From positions 6,430,217-6,494,216 of the forward strand of contig NC_086354.1 in the NCBI RefSeq assembly GCF_036324505.1: a DNA stretch of 64,000 bases, in the 5' to 3' direction. The stretch comes from Eleginops maclovinus (Eukaryota; Chordata; Actinopteri; Perciformes; Eleginopidae). The notes under the pieces are model-generated. The model did no database searches. It was not told the origin of the DNA and worked only from the letters and a program-made list of their open reading frames with translations. Positions 26,338 to 37,607 of the stretch are shown one piece after another (the first letter of the stretch is position 1; each line of letters opens with the position of its first letter). Both the position numbers and the translations under genes were made by a program.

Positions 26338-26435
26338 GGGACACAAATTCTCCGCTGATATGAGCAGCAATCAAACGGAATGTCTTGGAAAAAGGTCAAC
26401 CTCTCCGAGCGTCACGACATCATCACCGTGAAAAG
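26338..26435 (+). other. Candidate exon E1 (probably 5'UTR, alternative start possible)
   Basis: A textbook acceptor (ctcttttttttctctctcag) precedes 26338 and a good donor follows 26435 (aaaag|gtaaac), giving a 98-base exon. All three frames from the left edge meet a stop inside it, so it is not an ordinary internal coding exon. An ATG at 26380 opens a frame of 18 codons (MSWKKVNLSERHDIITVK) and two further bases, leaving in phase 2. E2 and E3 leave in phase 1, so this ATG would not join their downstream exon in frame. If spliced straight to E3 (60103), the ATG frame stops after five more codons and would be a short upstream ORF. I therefore favour an untranslated 5' exon of the same + strand gene. 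It could also be a first coding exon of another isoform, or a chance pair of splice signals. Confidence 0.45.
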
Positions 26436-26999
26436 GTAAACACGCGGGGGGTTCATGTGTGTTTTATACCATACCAGGTTTTTCTCCTGTGAAAAATTGA
26501 ATTAGCAGGTGGTACATTAAGCTGCTTATGTTTATTTTACGATCATTGCCCTCCCCCCTCTTTTTACCTCCGATTCCTGCTCCCACTTTTCTGACAGATG
26601 TCGAGTCTCTCCCCGAGCTGCTCCACCTTCCTCCTGTACCTGCCTGCGAGGCTCCGCCACGGCTCTGTGTGTTTGTCGACTTAATGCTGGAGCAGGGCTC
26701 TAATCTGCCATTAAGACAGGGGGGAAGAGAGGCTTACTGGTGTTTCTCTTACAAATCCACTTCCAGAAAACCCCCGGCAGAGATGCTGCACTGCATCCCA
26801 AAGGATTAGTGATAGGGCTGCCACCGACAGGAGGAGGGGAGAAAAGGGTCAAAAAGAAAGTGAAAGTGATAGAATAACAGAGGTGTGGGGATGGATGGAA
26901 GGCTTCAGGAACAGCGGCCAAGCAGGGTGTGAAAATAAAGTGTGTCTCTGTTCAAACCACATTCTTTCTGTGCATGTCAATGGTCTAGAAAGGCTGGAA
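26436..26999. other. Non-coding stretch, nothing recognised
   Basis: No further exon or familiar repeat. ORFs of 73-93 codons on opposite strands (26528-26921) have no family signature. Confidence 0.45.
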
Positions 27000-27455
27000 T
27001 CCAAAAGTTTCCTCCAGAGGGAGATTCACGGTAGAAGCACAAAATAAAAATTATGAACCTGAAAATTAGCATAATATGTCCTCTTTAAAAATCATCAGGC
27101 CCTTTAAAGTGGTACAATTAGCTAATGGCAAAATCTATCTTATTTACCCATTAATTCTGCTCAGAGAAGCCCGAACGTGACGCTGCAAATTGGAGGCGGG
27201 GCTTATTTAAAACACAAGTGAGCATGTTCCTTAATAATAATATGATACGTTTTTATAGCGTTTTTCGAGGTCTCAAAATCGCTTATTGGACCCCATGGAT
27301 GTGGAACAAAGGCGTAGGATCCAGGGATGATGTAATTTTATTCTCTACAGTCGGGCCATTTTGGCTTTATGCACCACTGAGCAGCAGTCATAGGAATAAA
27401 CAGGGCCCCGCCTCCAACGCTGTATCCAGTTCTCTTTATACATCCACGGTTCCAA
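27000..27455. repeat. Decayed teleost interspersed repeat(s)
   Basis: The left part has cctccagagggag, aaattatgaacctgaaaa and agcataatatgtcctcttta. The right part has gatccagggatgatgtaat, tctacagtcgggccattttg, ccccgcctccaacgctgta and ccagttctctttatacatcca. I recognise both as wording of common non-autonomous fish elements. They may be one element or two abutting ones. The left part shares the inverted ctccctctggag word with the repeat at 5040. Confidence 0.55.
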
Positions 27456-28081
27456 CATTGAATTTGCTTACGTGGGAACACACAGAGTGAAAAGGAAAAT
27501 GACACAGGAAGGCAGGGGTGTAAGAGCAAGGACAAAAGGGAGCATGGAGAGAGGCAGTGGGGCTGTGTGGGTGCGCTTGTTTGTCGAACGAGGGGCCGTG
27601 GGCTGCTACATTTAATATCTAGTATCCACACAACGTTTACTTAATATTCTGAGCAAATATCAGATACTGACAGGTCCTGGCTCTGCGTCTTAACCCCTTT
27701 CAACCTGTTCAAATACACAACTGATTCTCTCCCCCTCCATCCTCCTTTCTTGGCTCAGCCTTCGCTTTTAACGGGAGCCAGGCTGCGCGGCCCTCGTACT
27801 GTCACTGTAGTGCAGCCCAGGCATGACTAACACCTTTCTGAAGGCTGTCCATCTGTGGTGGGGACACCGGAGAGCCAGAGCACAGGGGTCTGAAACGGAG
27901 CAGTCCTGACAGGCAGATGGCTCAGCTCCTCCGTGCCAGGACTGTGCCCAGTTCCCCTCTCCAACCCTCGCCACTCACCCCCTCTTGGCTCAGCCCATCT
28001 GTGGACCGGCCTTGAGGGGAGTGATTGGACCCACCTGGGCTTGACACTGGGGCCCAGTGTCCTTTTTTCATTCTGAGTCAG
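27456..28081. other. GC-richer stretch, no gene seen
   Basis: Composition rises in GC from about 27700, but CpG density is modest. No exon with paired splice signals was found before 28082. ORFs on both strands lack family signatures. Confidence 0.4.
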
Positions 28082-28149
28082 AGGTCTGTCAGAGCCTAAA
28101 ACCTACTTTAACCGCCCACGCTCATCCGAGGAGCTGCCCCCTTCTAAAG
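28082..28149 (+). other. Weak candidate exon
   Basis: A pyrimidine tract ending in ag (tccttttttcattctgagtcag) precedes 28082, and a perfect gtaagt donor follows 28149 (ctaaag|gtaagt). The acceptor tract is interrupted by purines. No family peptide is seen. It could be a further 5'UTR exon between E1 and the later exons, or only the donor of an undetected first exon. Confidence 0.22.
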
Positions 28150-28879
28150 GTAAGTGAAGGTTGTTGTTTTTTTTTCATCTTCTTTCTCCGCCAGCTTTCC
28201 GTGGGCAGTTGCCATGGCTACAGTAAAGTAAGCGACCACCTGTAGGCTCGCTTCTGAAGTAAAAGAGAGAAGGAAAAAAAAGAGACAAATCAACAGACTG
28301 AAAAGTGATTGAACCCTGGAATAAATCCAACATTTCCGACACTCTGGTGTGTCACGCAGGCAGATGAAAACATCTTGATTCAGCAGAGAGGAAAGCCTCT
28401 GGATCAGACAGATAGGGGACTGGGACACAGTGGGCATCGGCAGCAGATTTTGGCCCGGGTCAAAGCAGCCTGAACCCCCCCGAAGCAGTGCTCACTACAG
28501 ACTCCTCTCCTGCAGGACATCAATCTTCAGAGCTGCTGTCTTTGCAAAGAGCAGATTTGATTTCTCCACTGAACAGAACTCAACCCTTGACCTTCCTCCC
28601 CTCAAAGCCCTGGTAGCCCCAACCTGTTGCTATGGTTACTGTGAAGAGGGCGGTGGTGGTGCTAGCTGCAGCCCGGCAGCATGCAGAGCCGCTGTGGAAC
28701 AATATAGGAATAGATACACATTTCCACAAGCCCCCTCACAAAGTGTAATTGAGTGTAGTCAGGGATACGGACCCTGTCAATAAATTACCTATTTATTTCT
28801 GGCCTTGAACAAGGTGACTGCGTGTAATACATGCCAGGCAGCGCAGTGTGCAGCAGAGGTGTTTGGAAATACAGTCATG
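28150..28879. other. Non-coding stretch, nothing recognised
   Basis: No supported exon or repeat. The 117-codon ORF at 28430-28783 has no family signature. Confidence 0.4.
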
Positions 28880-29165
28880 TCCCTGCTTCCGTGTGTGTGC
28901 GTGTACTCTGTGTACGTACATGTGTCCAAGCGTGCGAGGATGCGTTGTCTCTGTGCCAGTGGGTTTCCTCGTGCCAGCGCCGCAGTCTGGTGAGGCAGAG
29001 CGGCGTGTCGGCTGCACAGCTGCGCGCGGGCGGCTCCCATTGGTCGAGGTTAACGAGGGAGAGAGCACATCTGCATCGGAGCAGGCCACGGATGAGTGAG
29101 GCCACAGCAGAGGCTGTCATGCTCTCTCTCGCCTGCATGTGCTCTTACGAGACGTGCACGGCTGT
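28880..29165. promoter_or_regulatory. CpG-rich block, candidate promoter
   Basis: CpG dinucleotides cluster here far above the surrounding AT-rich DNA (for example ccagcgccgcag, gcggcgtgtcgg and ctgcgcgcgggcgg). An inverted CCAAT box (cccattggtcg) lies at about 29037-29047. The direction is unclear: ORFs are open on both strands, as expected for high-GC DNA. A weak + strand donor (ctg|gtgagg) is at 28990. It lies 2.5 kb right of E1 and could serve the same gene or an antisense transcript. Confidence 0.35.
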
Positions 29166-29439
29166 GGGTTTATTTTAATCTGAGGAAGGGTGTCAGTGTG
29201 CCAGTGGAGGGGAGGTATCATTTAATCTAGTATAGGAGTTTTTACATTAGGCTCCCTAAGCATGTACTGCGTGTTTCTGCATGTGTTTGCATAATAATAT
29301 TGCCAATGTGTGGTTAGGAAATATGGTCATTTAAATGCAAATAGTAGTTAAATATGACCAAGATCTTGTAAAAAGACTGCCATTTTCATTCTTCTGTGCC
29401 GGGCCCCACCTTGCCCGAGGCCTTATGATTTGGGGCTCA

Positions 29440-29680
29440 CAGTCCTAACGTTTGTCAACACTATTTTCCAATCTCAGGAATTCCATGAGATTTCTTCAAA
29501 TTTGGCCCAAACATTCACTTCCAGAAGTCAAGCTAACTGTAGCCTCACAGAACACATTGTCGGCCAAAACTTAAAAACCTAATCATCACAATTTCACTCA
29601 TTTAATTGGATAAATGATTGGATTATGATTTGAACATGGGTGTGAAAATACAACTTGATTGAATGTCGGACACAGATGCA
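29440..29680. repeat. Decayed teleost repeat ('gatatctcaggaac' family), second piece
   Basis: Words are aatctcaggaattccatgaga, atttcttcaaatttggccca, aacattcacttcc, agcctcacagaacacattgt and acaatttcactcattt. This is a familiar fish repeat related to the piece at 18676-18885. Confidence 0.5.
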
Positions 29681-31559
29681 AACAGATATTCTAGTTTAAC
29701 CATCATTTGTCTGGTTTTACAAAACAATGCCAACTAAAAGTCCTCTCACTAGCTTTTCCTGGAGCTTTCAACCCATCACATGGTCTTCAAAAGTTGACAT
29801 GCAGAAGATCTGTGAAGCAGAAGTAGCTCATACATTGAACTGTTTGAACTTATTATCGCAGTAACAAGGAAATGTAATACTAGACCCTTGGACATACTAG
29901 TTGGATAAAAATAAGTCTCCTAGTTCTTTTCATAGCTTTGATCACAAGGTCTGCATGAGCAGGGCTTAGTAGCTTTTACGTTGTTTCATCCATTTAACCT
30001 GGATCCAACATGCACACCTCCAAATAACTGTTTTGACATTTTCAAACGACAATAAAGCTTTAAGATCCTAAAATAAAGGACGCTGTATAAAACAATGCAT
30101 TTCAATGGACACTGCCTTCCCATTTGGATCTGGTTTTGGGGAATAAAGTAAAAAATAAAGTGCATGGGGATACAATATAATGAAATGAATAACACACTGT
30201 TAGGGCTTACTGGAATAGAACACAGCCATTGTTGTTGTTTATTAATATCGCCTGTGCTTTTCCTGCTATTGCTACACTCACGCAGTCAGCAGAAAATGGA
30301 AGACTTGGTAGCACTCCAGCATTATTTCCCATGCTATTCTTGTAGTCCCATAATTTAAATAGCCTGAATGAATCACTTCTGTGGATTTACAGTTCTTCAG
30401 CCCAGATACAAACAGTATATAGTATCTTAAATCAACCGTATTACTGTCAATACTGGCTTTATTAAGTTGTAACTACCAGCAGATGTGGCTTTGGGACCGT
30501 TTTGCAACAGCTTTGTTGATACATCTGTATTTCTTTTCTTCAGACTTTGCTGTCAAAAATTCCTGATAGCTCCGACTCTTTTTCCAACTTTGCTGCTCGT
30601 AATTTCTGTCTTTTAGATGTGAGATGTAAATGTGTCATGTCAAAATGTCTCTTCTGAATGAGACCTACATGCTAGCTTTGAATTACTCCAAAAGAAACCA
30701 GGTTCCTGTGATCTCCTGCACACATTCCATGTCATGTCTGCAGTGGGTCCTTAACATGTATTATGGAACAGTCAGTCTGGTAATGTGTCGGACAGAATGT
30801 ATCATCGCTCTCAATTGTAATCAGATTAAGAAGTTTCAGATATAGCAACAGAGTCCAGGAAGTCATGGAGCTGCAGTTACTCAATCTGTACAGAAACGAG
30901 AGAAGAACACACCTGAACTGATACCCAAGAACTGGATAATGTAGGAATCATGAATGAATAGCCATGGCTGTTCCGAGTAAATGTCATTTCCCCGAAGATG
31001 ATCAAAAACAAGATATGATTCAAACTGGGAGAGTGCGTATGACAGTATCCTATAAAATCATCTTCAGAAAAACCCTCGGATTGATTTTCAATGCAACGCG
31101 AGTCGGCAAGCAAGGCTCCTTGAATTACAGGTGGATCGCTTTGAAAATCAAAAATGCAGGCAGGCGAGGGGTTGCAGGCAACACATCCTGGGAATACACA
31201 TGTGAGGACTGCCGTGGAAAAAAGGAAGAAGTGCTGATCCGTTCATGCTCATGAAGTTAAAGTGGTTTCTTGAATACCAATGCAGCTGTTGAATGCTTCT
31301 TTTATGCTTAGAGAACGTTCCAAAATGGCTGTAATAATTCAGACGTATACAGGTGACGGCTATGATGGGATTTTCTAATTTCTCAAGAAAGGTGCTTCTA
31401 TCCTTACCTCCTTATTTCCTTTATCATAGGACTCGTTGGACCATCCCCTAACCAAAGAAAAGTAAATGATTCTGTCCCACAAATCCATGCTTCACCAACC
31501 TTTTAGAAGGAAAAAGCACAATTTGGTCCTTTAGTCCTTTGGTATTCTTCTTCAAATCA
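29681..31559. other. Non-coding stretch, nothing recognised
   Basis: No supported exon. The ORF at 30964-31254 has mixed composition but no family signature and no splice framing. Confidence 0.5.
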
Positions 31560-32200
31560 TTCCTTGACCTCGATCAGAGAATGTTTTCATCCGCTCAAGA
31601 AGTGGAGTCTTCCACTGTGGAAATACTGTCCTGTATTTAAAACGACGTACCAGGAACTCTCCACATTGGGAACTTTATCTCACTGAGAGTCGATTGAACA
31701 TGCTTTACCAGAGGAGATAATGCTGACTAACGCTTCCTTCCTCCAGCAACTTCTAAACCAACATCACTGTTTTAATTGTACACCATGGATACTTTGGAAA
31801 CAACCTTCTTAGTAGATGTAATACCGATTTGAACCCTTCATTGAATTATACAGCATTGAGATTGTTTCTTACTGTTTTTCTATGTGTTATAAAGTCTCTA
31901 CCAATTATCCTTCATATCCTTCCTTGACCTCGATCAGAAAACTGTAAATGCTCAAACAGAGAAGGCTTTTATTGTGGAAACAACAGCTTTGGCCAAGAGC
32001 CATTGCATTTTACAGCACTGGGTTTTAACTGTACTAGTTTTCTATGCCTCTGCCAAAAGCAATCAGATTCATTTACGTCCTTCCTTGACCTCAATCAGAC
32101 GACCTCTTCGTCTGCTCAAGAGGTGGAGACTTTTATTGTGGAAATACTGAAATCTCTACATTGTGAAGTTCACCTCAATGACAATTTTCTTGTTTATGCC
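31560..32200 (+). repeat. Decayed tandem array, ~160-200 bp unit
   Basis: The word ttccttgacctcgatcag recurs at 31560, 31920 and 32081 (once with an a for g). Each is followed at similar distance by gctcaa-rich sequence and then ttattgtggaaa or cactgtggaaata. Spacings are 360 and 161 bases; a much poorer unit seems to start near 31733, making the 360 about two periods. The second half of the unit, tacagca(c/t)tg(g/a)g..ttttctatg, is seen in two units (near 31850 and 32010). The units are heavily diverged. No coding frame is conserved across units. SINE copy 2 begins just to the right. Confidence 0.75.
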
Positions 32201-32247
32201 TGTGCCGTCCTTAGCCTCACTACGGTCTACTGCAAAGAATGAATCAA

Positions 32248-32546
32248 ATCGGAGGATGAAACCCTCTTTATTGGTCACATACATGCACAGTGAAATTGGT
32301 CCTCTGCATTTAACCCATCCTAGTACTAGGAGCAGTGGGCAGCTATTGTGCAGCGCCCGGGGATCAATGGGGAGGGGGGGATTGGAGGTGTCCGGTGCCT
32401 TGCTCAAGGGCACCACAGCAGGGCCTAGGAGGTGAACTGGGACCTCTCCAAGTAGCAGTCCACTTTCCATAATTAAAGACTGTTTGGGGACTTGAACTGA
32501 GGACCCTACGATTCCCAGTCCAAGCCCCTACTGACTGAGCCACTGC
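32248..32546 (-). mobile_element. tRNA-derived SINE, copy 2
   Basis: Nearly full-length match to the copy at 18361-18675, in the same orientation. The tRNA-like head is at the right end (gcagtggctcagtcag read on the minus strand, then agttcaagtcc as a one-base variant of box B). The left end carries the word ggtcacatacatgcacagtg, which looks closer to the ancestral form than copy 1. It lies at the edge of the tandem array at 31560-32200. Confidence 0.8.
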
Positions 32547-32812
32547 TGGACAATGTGAATGTGAGTGTACTCAGTCATGCATAAATATATCTTTGTGCCT
32601 AATGTTGTTGCAATGCACAGTAGTATCTATCTAGGACAGTAGCATGTAGTGATTGTTGTTTACACTGCCTATTTACATTAGAAAGCCCCGTAACAATAGA
32701 CGGTCTCACCACGCAGATCCGATAGCCGGAGGTTTTAACGTAGAAGCCCGTCATCCTCCTTATTGTCTGTCTCACCCCGGGAATGTAGAATTAACAGATT
32801 AGCCAACTGGAT

Positions 32813-32834
32813 GGGGGGGGGGGGGGGGGGGGGG
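32813..32834 (+). repeat. Poly-G tract (22 bases)
   Basis: An uninterrupted run of 22 G. Such runs can form four-stranded DNA and are prone to length error in sequencing and assembly. Confidence 0.97.
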
Positions 32835-33024
32835 AAGAAAACGCATGCATCTGCTGCTGTTTGATCTAGAAAAGGAAAGACAGTGGTGATTGTTTGAGCA
32901 AGCATGCATGAATTCATATGTCTATTTGAGGACAGTGACCGAATCCGTATGCACACAGGACCCGATGAATGTTAGCAGGCCTTGATAATGTGCTGAAGCA
33001 AGTGCCTCCCTTTTCCTTCTACAC

Positions 33025-33064
33025 GTGTGTGTGTGTGTCTGTGTGTCTGTGTGTCTGTGTGTGT
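33025..33064 (+). repeat. Interrupted GT microsatellite
   Basis: GT units with regularly spaced gtct interruptions (gtgtgtct repeated three times). Confidence 0.95.
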
Positions 33065-34994
33065 CCATGAACTGAAGCGTATGTGGAGAGCGAGACGGAG
33101 AAGCGTGGAGATGAGAGGAGAAGGAGAGAGGGCAAACATATTCCTCTTTACCTTGGATTCACTGGCTGAGTCACTGCAGATGGAGGGCATTTTTCATGCT
33201 GCATTGCAACACAGTTCTCTTTACTGCGTTATTTTTTATGACACTCCTCCCCAAGGATGTTGGAGTCTCAAGGAGGCCCCTGACTGGGATTAATATAACA
33301 GGCTGCCCATTACCGAGTGACATTTGAGTTCTTCTCCTACACCATTACGCATCTGCCTCATTCCTCATCGGGCGGGTTACGGCGACAGACGCGCGTCACG
33401 CTATAGTACAAGCAGTTAGCAGATTATTCAAACCTCCATCTGGCTCATTCTGTACCTATTTCTCATTTTTACTGTTCTACCTTTGTCCTTCTGTCATTCA
33501 CTGCTCCCCTCTAACCACCTCATTTAAAGACACACATGTCTCAATCTGGCTGATTCATCATATCTGACATTGTAGGGTGAATATATCGTACTACCCTGGC
33601 CAGGTTAGGTGAACTCCAGCATCAGACACCACTTGTTTATGCTGGGAAAGTTTCTACTGCAATTAAAGAGGGGATTCACTGTTTATCAGGATTTTGGGGT
33701 TGTGTTCTGAAGCGATGCAACGCCCCCCGTGGAACAAATCAAAACTGGGTCAGAGCCTCAAAATATCAGAAGAGGAGCCTTATTATAATTTCTGTGTATT
33801 GTCGAGATAAAAAAAAACTCTGGAAAACAAAAGCTTGGCACATTTAGGATGGAGATGAGAAGACGGTGGGAGGAGAGGGAAACCCAGACTGTTGATGCCA
33901 GGAAAAGCAGAGTCTGTATGTGTGTTTGTGTTTGTCCACAGCAGCCCGCAGCTTCTAAATAACCCATAGTCAACATTTTGGGAGGTTGAATCGAGCTTGA
34001 CGATCAAAGCCGCCAATCTGGGCCCTGCACCAGTTAAAACTCCCCAAATCTCTGGTGATTTTCCGGGGGGGCAGCCCTGCACACGTGAAACAATGAGCGG
34101 AAAAGCCTATCTGTGTCAGTGTGCCTCAATTTGCATGTTGCGTGTCATGTAAAGCCCGTGTGGGTGGTTAAATATATATGTCAGTCAGACACAGAGAGGT
34201 GTGCAGCAGCTGCAGCCATCAGTCTGCATGTGCACAGGAGTGTGATGATGCGAAGATGTGTACGTAGGTGTGCCTGTCAGGACTGTGAAGAGGGAGGTCT
34301 GAAGGCATTTGGATGCACTTGATGGAAAATCGAAGGCTCTCCCCCCTCGACTCCCCGTGCGGAGCAACACATTCCCAGAGGACCGACATCTAGGTGCCAC
34401 GCTGCAAAAACACACCCATCTCAGCATGTCATTTATCCAGGATTGAGTCTTAACATCTTGTTTTCCTTTTAAAAAAAGTGAACCCATGTGGCAAGAATTC
34501 AGAAAAATAAGAATGATTTACTTCTACAGCAATTTATAAAACGTTCTGCATTAAAATATGAAGCAGTGGAATATAATGAAGCACATTTACATTAGTATCG
34601 TATCATTTTGAGGAACTTTTGAGTATTTAAATGTGTTGTGCTTATCATTTCTTACAGTACTCATTTCTTATATTTCTGATATTGTTTATCTGACAGCTTT
34701 AGTTACTTTACATGTTCAAATTATTGGTGAATAGAACATATTAATCAACTAATAAGTATTTACTGACATATTATTTTAGGTTAAGATATCAAACATCAAT
34801 ATACAAAGTAATTAAAATGAGCTCCACCTTTACCAGCTGTGTCAGACACATTAATGCGTTCATAATCATAATCCAGTCATTTAATATACAGCACATGTTC
34901 CTGAAAAGCACCATTATGCATAACCATTACTTTAACTTTTGGTACCTAATTATATTTTGATGCCCATTCTTTTGTACCTTTTAAGTAAGATAAA

Positions 34995-35090
34995 TACAGC
35001 TCTGGAAAAAATATACTATTTGACTTTGATCGCTCCTTTCAACATTTCTCTGAAATTCTTGTCATTTAGAAGTAATTCACAGAAAATCTT
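34995..35090 (+). mobile_element. MITE-like element, copy 2 (fragment)
   Basis: Begins tacagctctggaaaaaat as in the element at 24452, then diverges. The words aacatttctctgaaattc and gtcatttagaagtaattca with cagaaaatc fit the internal wording of the longer family members I remember. The right inverted repeat was not found. Confidence 0.5.
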
Positions 35091-36891
35091 CTTTCTGGGT
35101 ATTTCTGAAAGCTTCTTTTTGTCTGTTTTGAGATCCAACAAAATGTCAAAATGGACATTTTGTTGTGCAGCTGTGACAAACGTAATGTTCAATTTCTGAG
35201 TCTTGTTTTTGAAAGTGTAGAGAGAAGGCTGTAGCTGCTCCTGTCCTGTATTTACTGTCTTCATGTTTCCCTCTCAAAGGACATCAGGGAAACCCATTTC
35301 TTTCTCTTTCTATAGATTCATTTTACACTTGTGTGTGTCTTGGGATTAAATGCATTGAGATGTGCAACACACACCCACACGGCACACTGAAAACACACTC
35401 ACACACGCTGAGGCGCACAGTGTGAAACGCATCCGTACATATGCACCAACACTCCCCCTCTATGCAGTGCAGTACATACAATGATTGTACTTTTTGGCTC
35501 CATTTTCTCCAGGGTGGTGACAACTCTTTTTTCCATTCACATGGTTGAAATGAAATCCAATTATATCTGTAATGGCTCTCCAACTCTTTGAAGGAGAGTC
35601 AGCTTGCCTGAGTCACCCCAGTTGGACCCAAATGTGCTCAGTAAATCAGTGATGCGCAGTGGTGCAAATGTGCAATGCAGACAGATGTTGTGTGTGTGTG
35701 TTGTGTGTTTGTGTGTGTGTGGGGGGGGGGGGTCCTTGGCTCTTTTTTAGCCTGCTAATATTCAGAAGTGACTGAGCTTCTATCAAACTTGTTTTACTCG
35801 GCTAACTGTGTCACATGTTACGACAATGGCTGTCTATTTGCATATTTTAATTAATAGCCGGAATTTAGAATTAATCGCTTCCTAAATTTATGGGGTAATT
35901 ATATGGTGTTTGTCCTTGACTTGGCAGCGTCAACCACCCATGAATAAATTCATCATCGTCTTGTGATGGCAGACAAAGTTACGCTGACACCTGCAAACTT
36001 TGTTTCCTCCACTTACCCCTCAATTACCCTCTTTTACTTTCTTTTCTGACACAATAAATCACATACTGTCACATTGTCTTTGTCATTGGGGCCCCCTTTG
36101 ACAATTTGATCACAGCGATGTGTGGGTGGATAGAGCGTGTACAATACGTGCTTGTGTGTGATGGGGTTTCTAAATACTCAGTGCACTAAAATAAAGAGCC
36201 TCTTTGACCAACCGGACATAGGCAGGGTGTCGTGTGTTTCCATGGTACCCCAAAGAAGCTGCAGTGTGCTCAGAGTTGCTGATCGGGTCTGAAACAGTGC
36301 CACTTCACTGATTTTTACATGTGTCTTTGAGTATTCAGACTCCTATCACTGGAAATTGAGTGATCGACTTGGTGCCTGATAAGCGATTCAACATCTTTTG
36401 GCCATAGACCTGTTTGTAAAAGTGGAAATCATCACCGTGACATCACTTATCGGTTTATGGATTACTGTTTTGAAGACTCAAGTATGCCAATTTTACCGTT
36501 GCCAACTGATTTTAGCCCTTCAATATCTTGTTTTTTTGAAACCAGAAGGGACACGAGAGCTTAGGGCAAAGACATTTTTGCAAAATGTTAGAAATACCTT
36601 TAAAGAACTTTAACACACTGTCAAAGACAAAACAGCCCCAAAGAGCCCTCCAAACTTAACATGTGCAGCGCCAGTCAATACCAAGCTTACTACACTATAA
36701 AGCTTACACTTATTTCTGATCTACTACAAAACATATTTTCAAGCTGTTGTGAAAAACCCTTGAAACTGGTCTATGTCAAAGCATTGAAAACATCCGCTCA
36801 TTAGAAAACGTGTACCAAGGTCATAAACGTAGTGAGAAGCAGGGCAATTTTTTTATAGACTTCTTTACATTCTGACTTCTTTTTGGTAGAT
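35091..36891. other. Non-coding stretch with a GT/G tract
   Basis: No supported exon. A broken GT tract (about 35688-35720) runs into a 12-base G run (35721-35732). Otherwise nothing is recognised. Confidence 0.5.
35688..35732 (+). repeat. GT tract followed by poly-G
   Basis: Interrupted GT units are followed by an uninterrupted G run at 35721-35732. Confidence 0.95.
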
Positions 36892-37230
36892 GGTAAATGG
36901 ACTGTACTTTATATAGCGCTTTATCTGGTCTTTTCGTCCCCTCAAAGAGCTTTTTGAAACATTAGAAATACAAATAGATCTGATTGACAGAGAGCGGTGC
37001 TACTGTCATTTGGTAAACTTTTCTGGTAGTCATTCACCCATTCACACCTCGTTCATATGGAGCAGTACCACTGGCTCTATGAAAGCTAACATTCACACAG
37101 CGTTGGCCATCAGGAGCAATTCCGGGTTAAGTGTTTTGCCCAAGGATACATCGATATGTTGACCGCACTGGCTGGGGTCGAGCCCTTCTGGTTGAAAGAC
37201 GACCGTGCTCCCTCGCAGCCACAGGCGCCC
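36892..37230 (-). mobile_element. Second fish SINE-like repeat
   Basis: Words on the + strand, ggtaaatggactgtacttta, tatagcgctttatctggtc, cattcacccattcacacctc, tcaggagcaattc and ttgcccaaggata, are those of a very common fish repeat. Its right end, read on the minus strand, resembles a tRNA head (gggcgcctgtggctgcgagg, then a box-B-like ggctcgacccc near 37176-37186). The head is more decayed than in the other SINE pair. It encodes no protein. Confidence 0.65.
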
Positions 37231-37425
37231 TATTTTTCCAACTAAAGGACACGCCCCCTGCTGGCTGTAAGAGGGAATTCAAGATTAATGCATTACTATT
37301 ACTATTAAGACCCAGATGTTGCCTCTTTCTTTAGATGAGATCATTTTTCTGAAAAAAGTGCACAATATACTGTCTATCATACATATAATTCAACATTCCA
37401 TTAACACAAGACATAATAAGAAAAA

Positions 37426-37607
37426 TACAGCTCAGGGAAAAATTAAGAGGTGGTTTTACTATTGGTGTGTGTTTAAGTAAAATGATTTTAATTTTTGTTC
37501 TATAAACAACTAACAACATGTCTCTGGACACTGGAATGGCTGCCATATGTAGAGATTGAGATTTAAGAACAATTTGGAGTGGTCTCTTCATTTTTGACGG
37601 ATCTGTA
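37426..37607 (+). mobile_element. MITE-like element, copy 3 (both ends present)
   Basis: Left end tacagctcagggaaaaatta (agagg follows) and right end, read on the minus strand, tacagatccgtcaaaaatga (agagacc follows) form an inverted repeat of about 26 bases with mismatches. The element is 182 bases long and flanked by TA. The interior shares tttactatt, ttctataaac and cactggaatggctgcca with the copy at 24452. This fits a non-autonomous Tc1-like element. Confidence 0.75.

Larger units (their letters stand above)
32547..34994. other. Non-coding stretch with G and GT tracts
   Basis: No supported exon. It contains a 22-base poly-G tract and a GT tract, listed separately. A CpG-containing segment lies near 33365-33405 but is short. 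ORFs to 100 codons on the minus strand (33783-34487) have no family signature. Confidence 0.5.

Noticed and set aside
31560..32200. CRISPR-like repeat array
   Set aside because: Units are diverged, spacers are not of even length, and the setting is a vertebrate genome.
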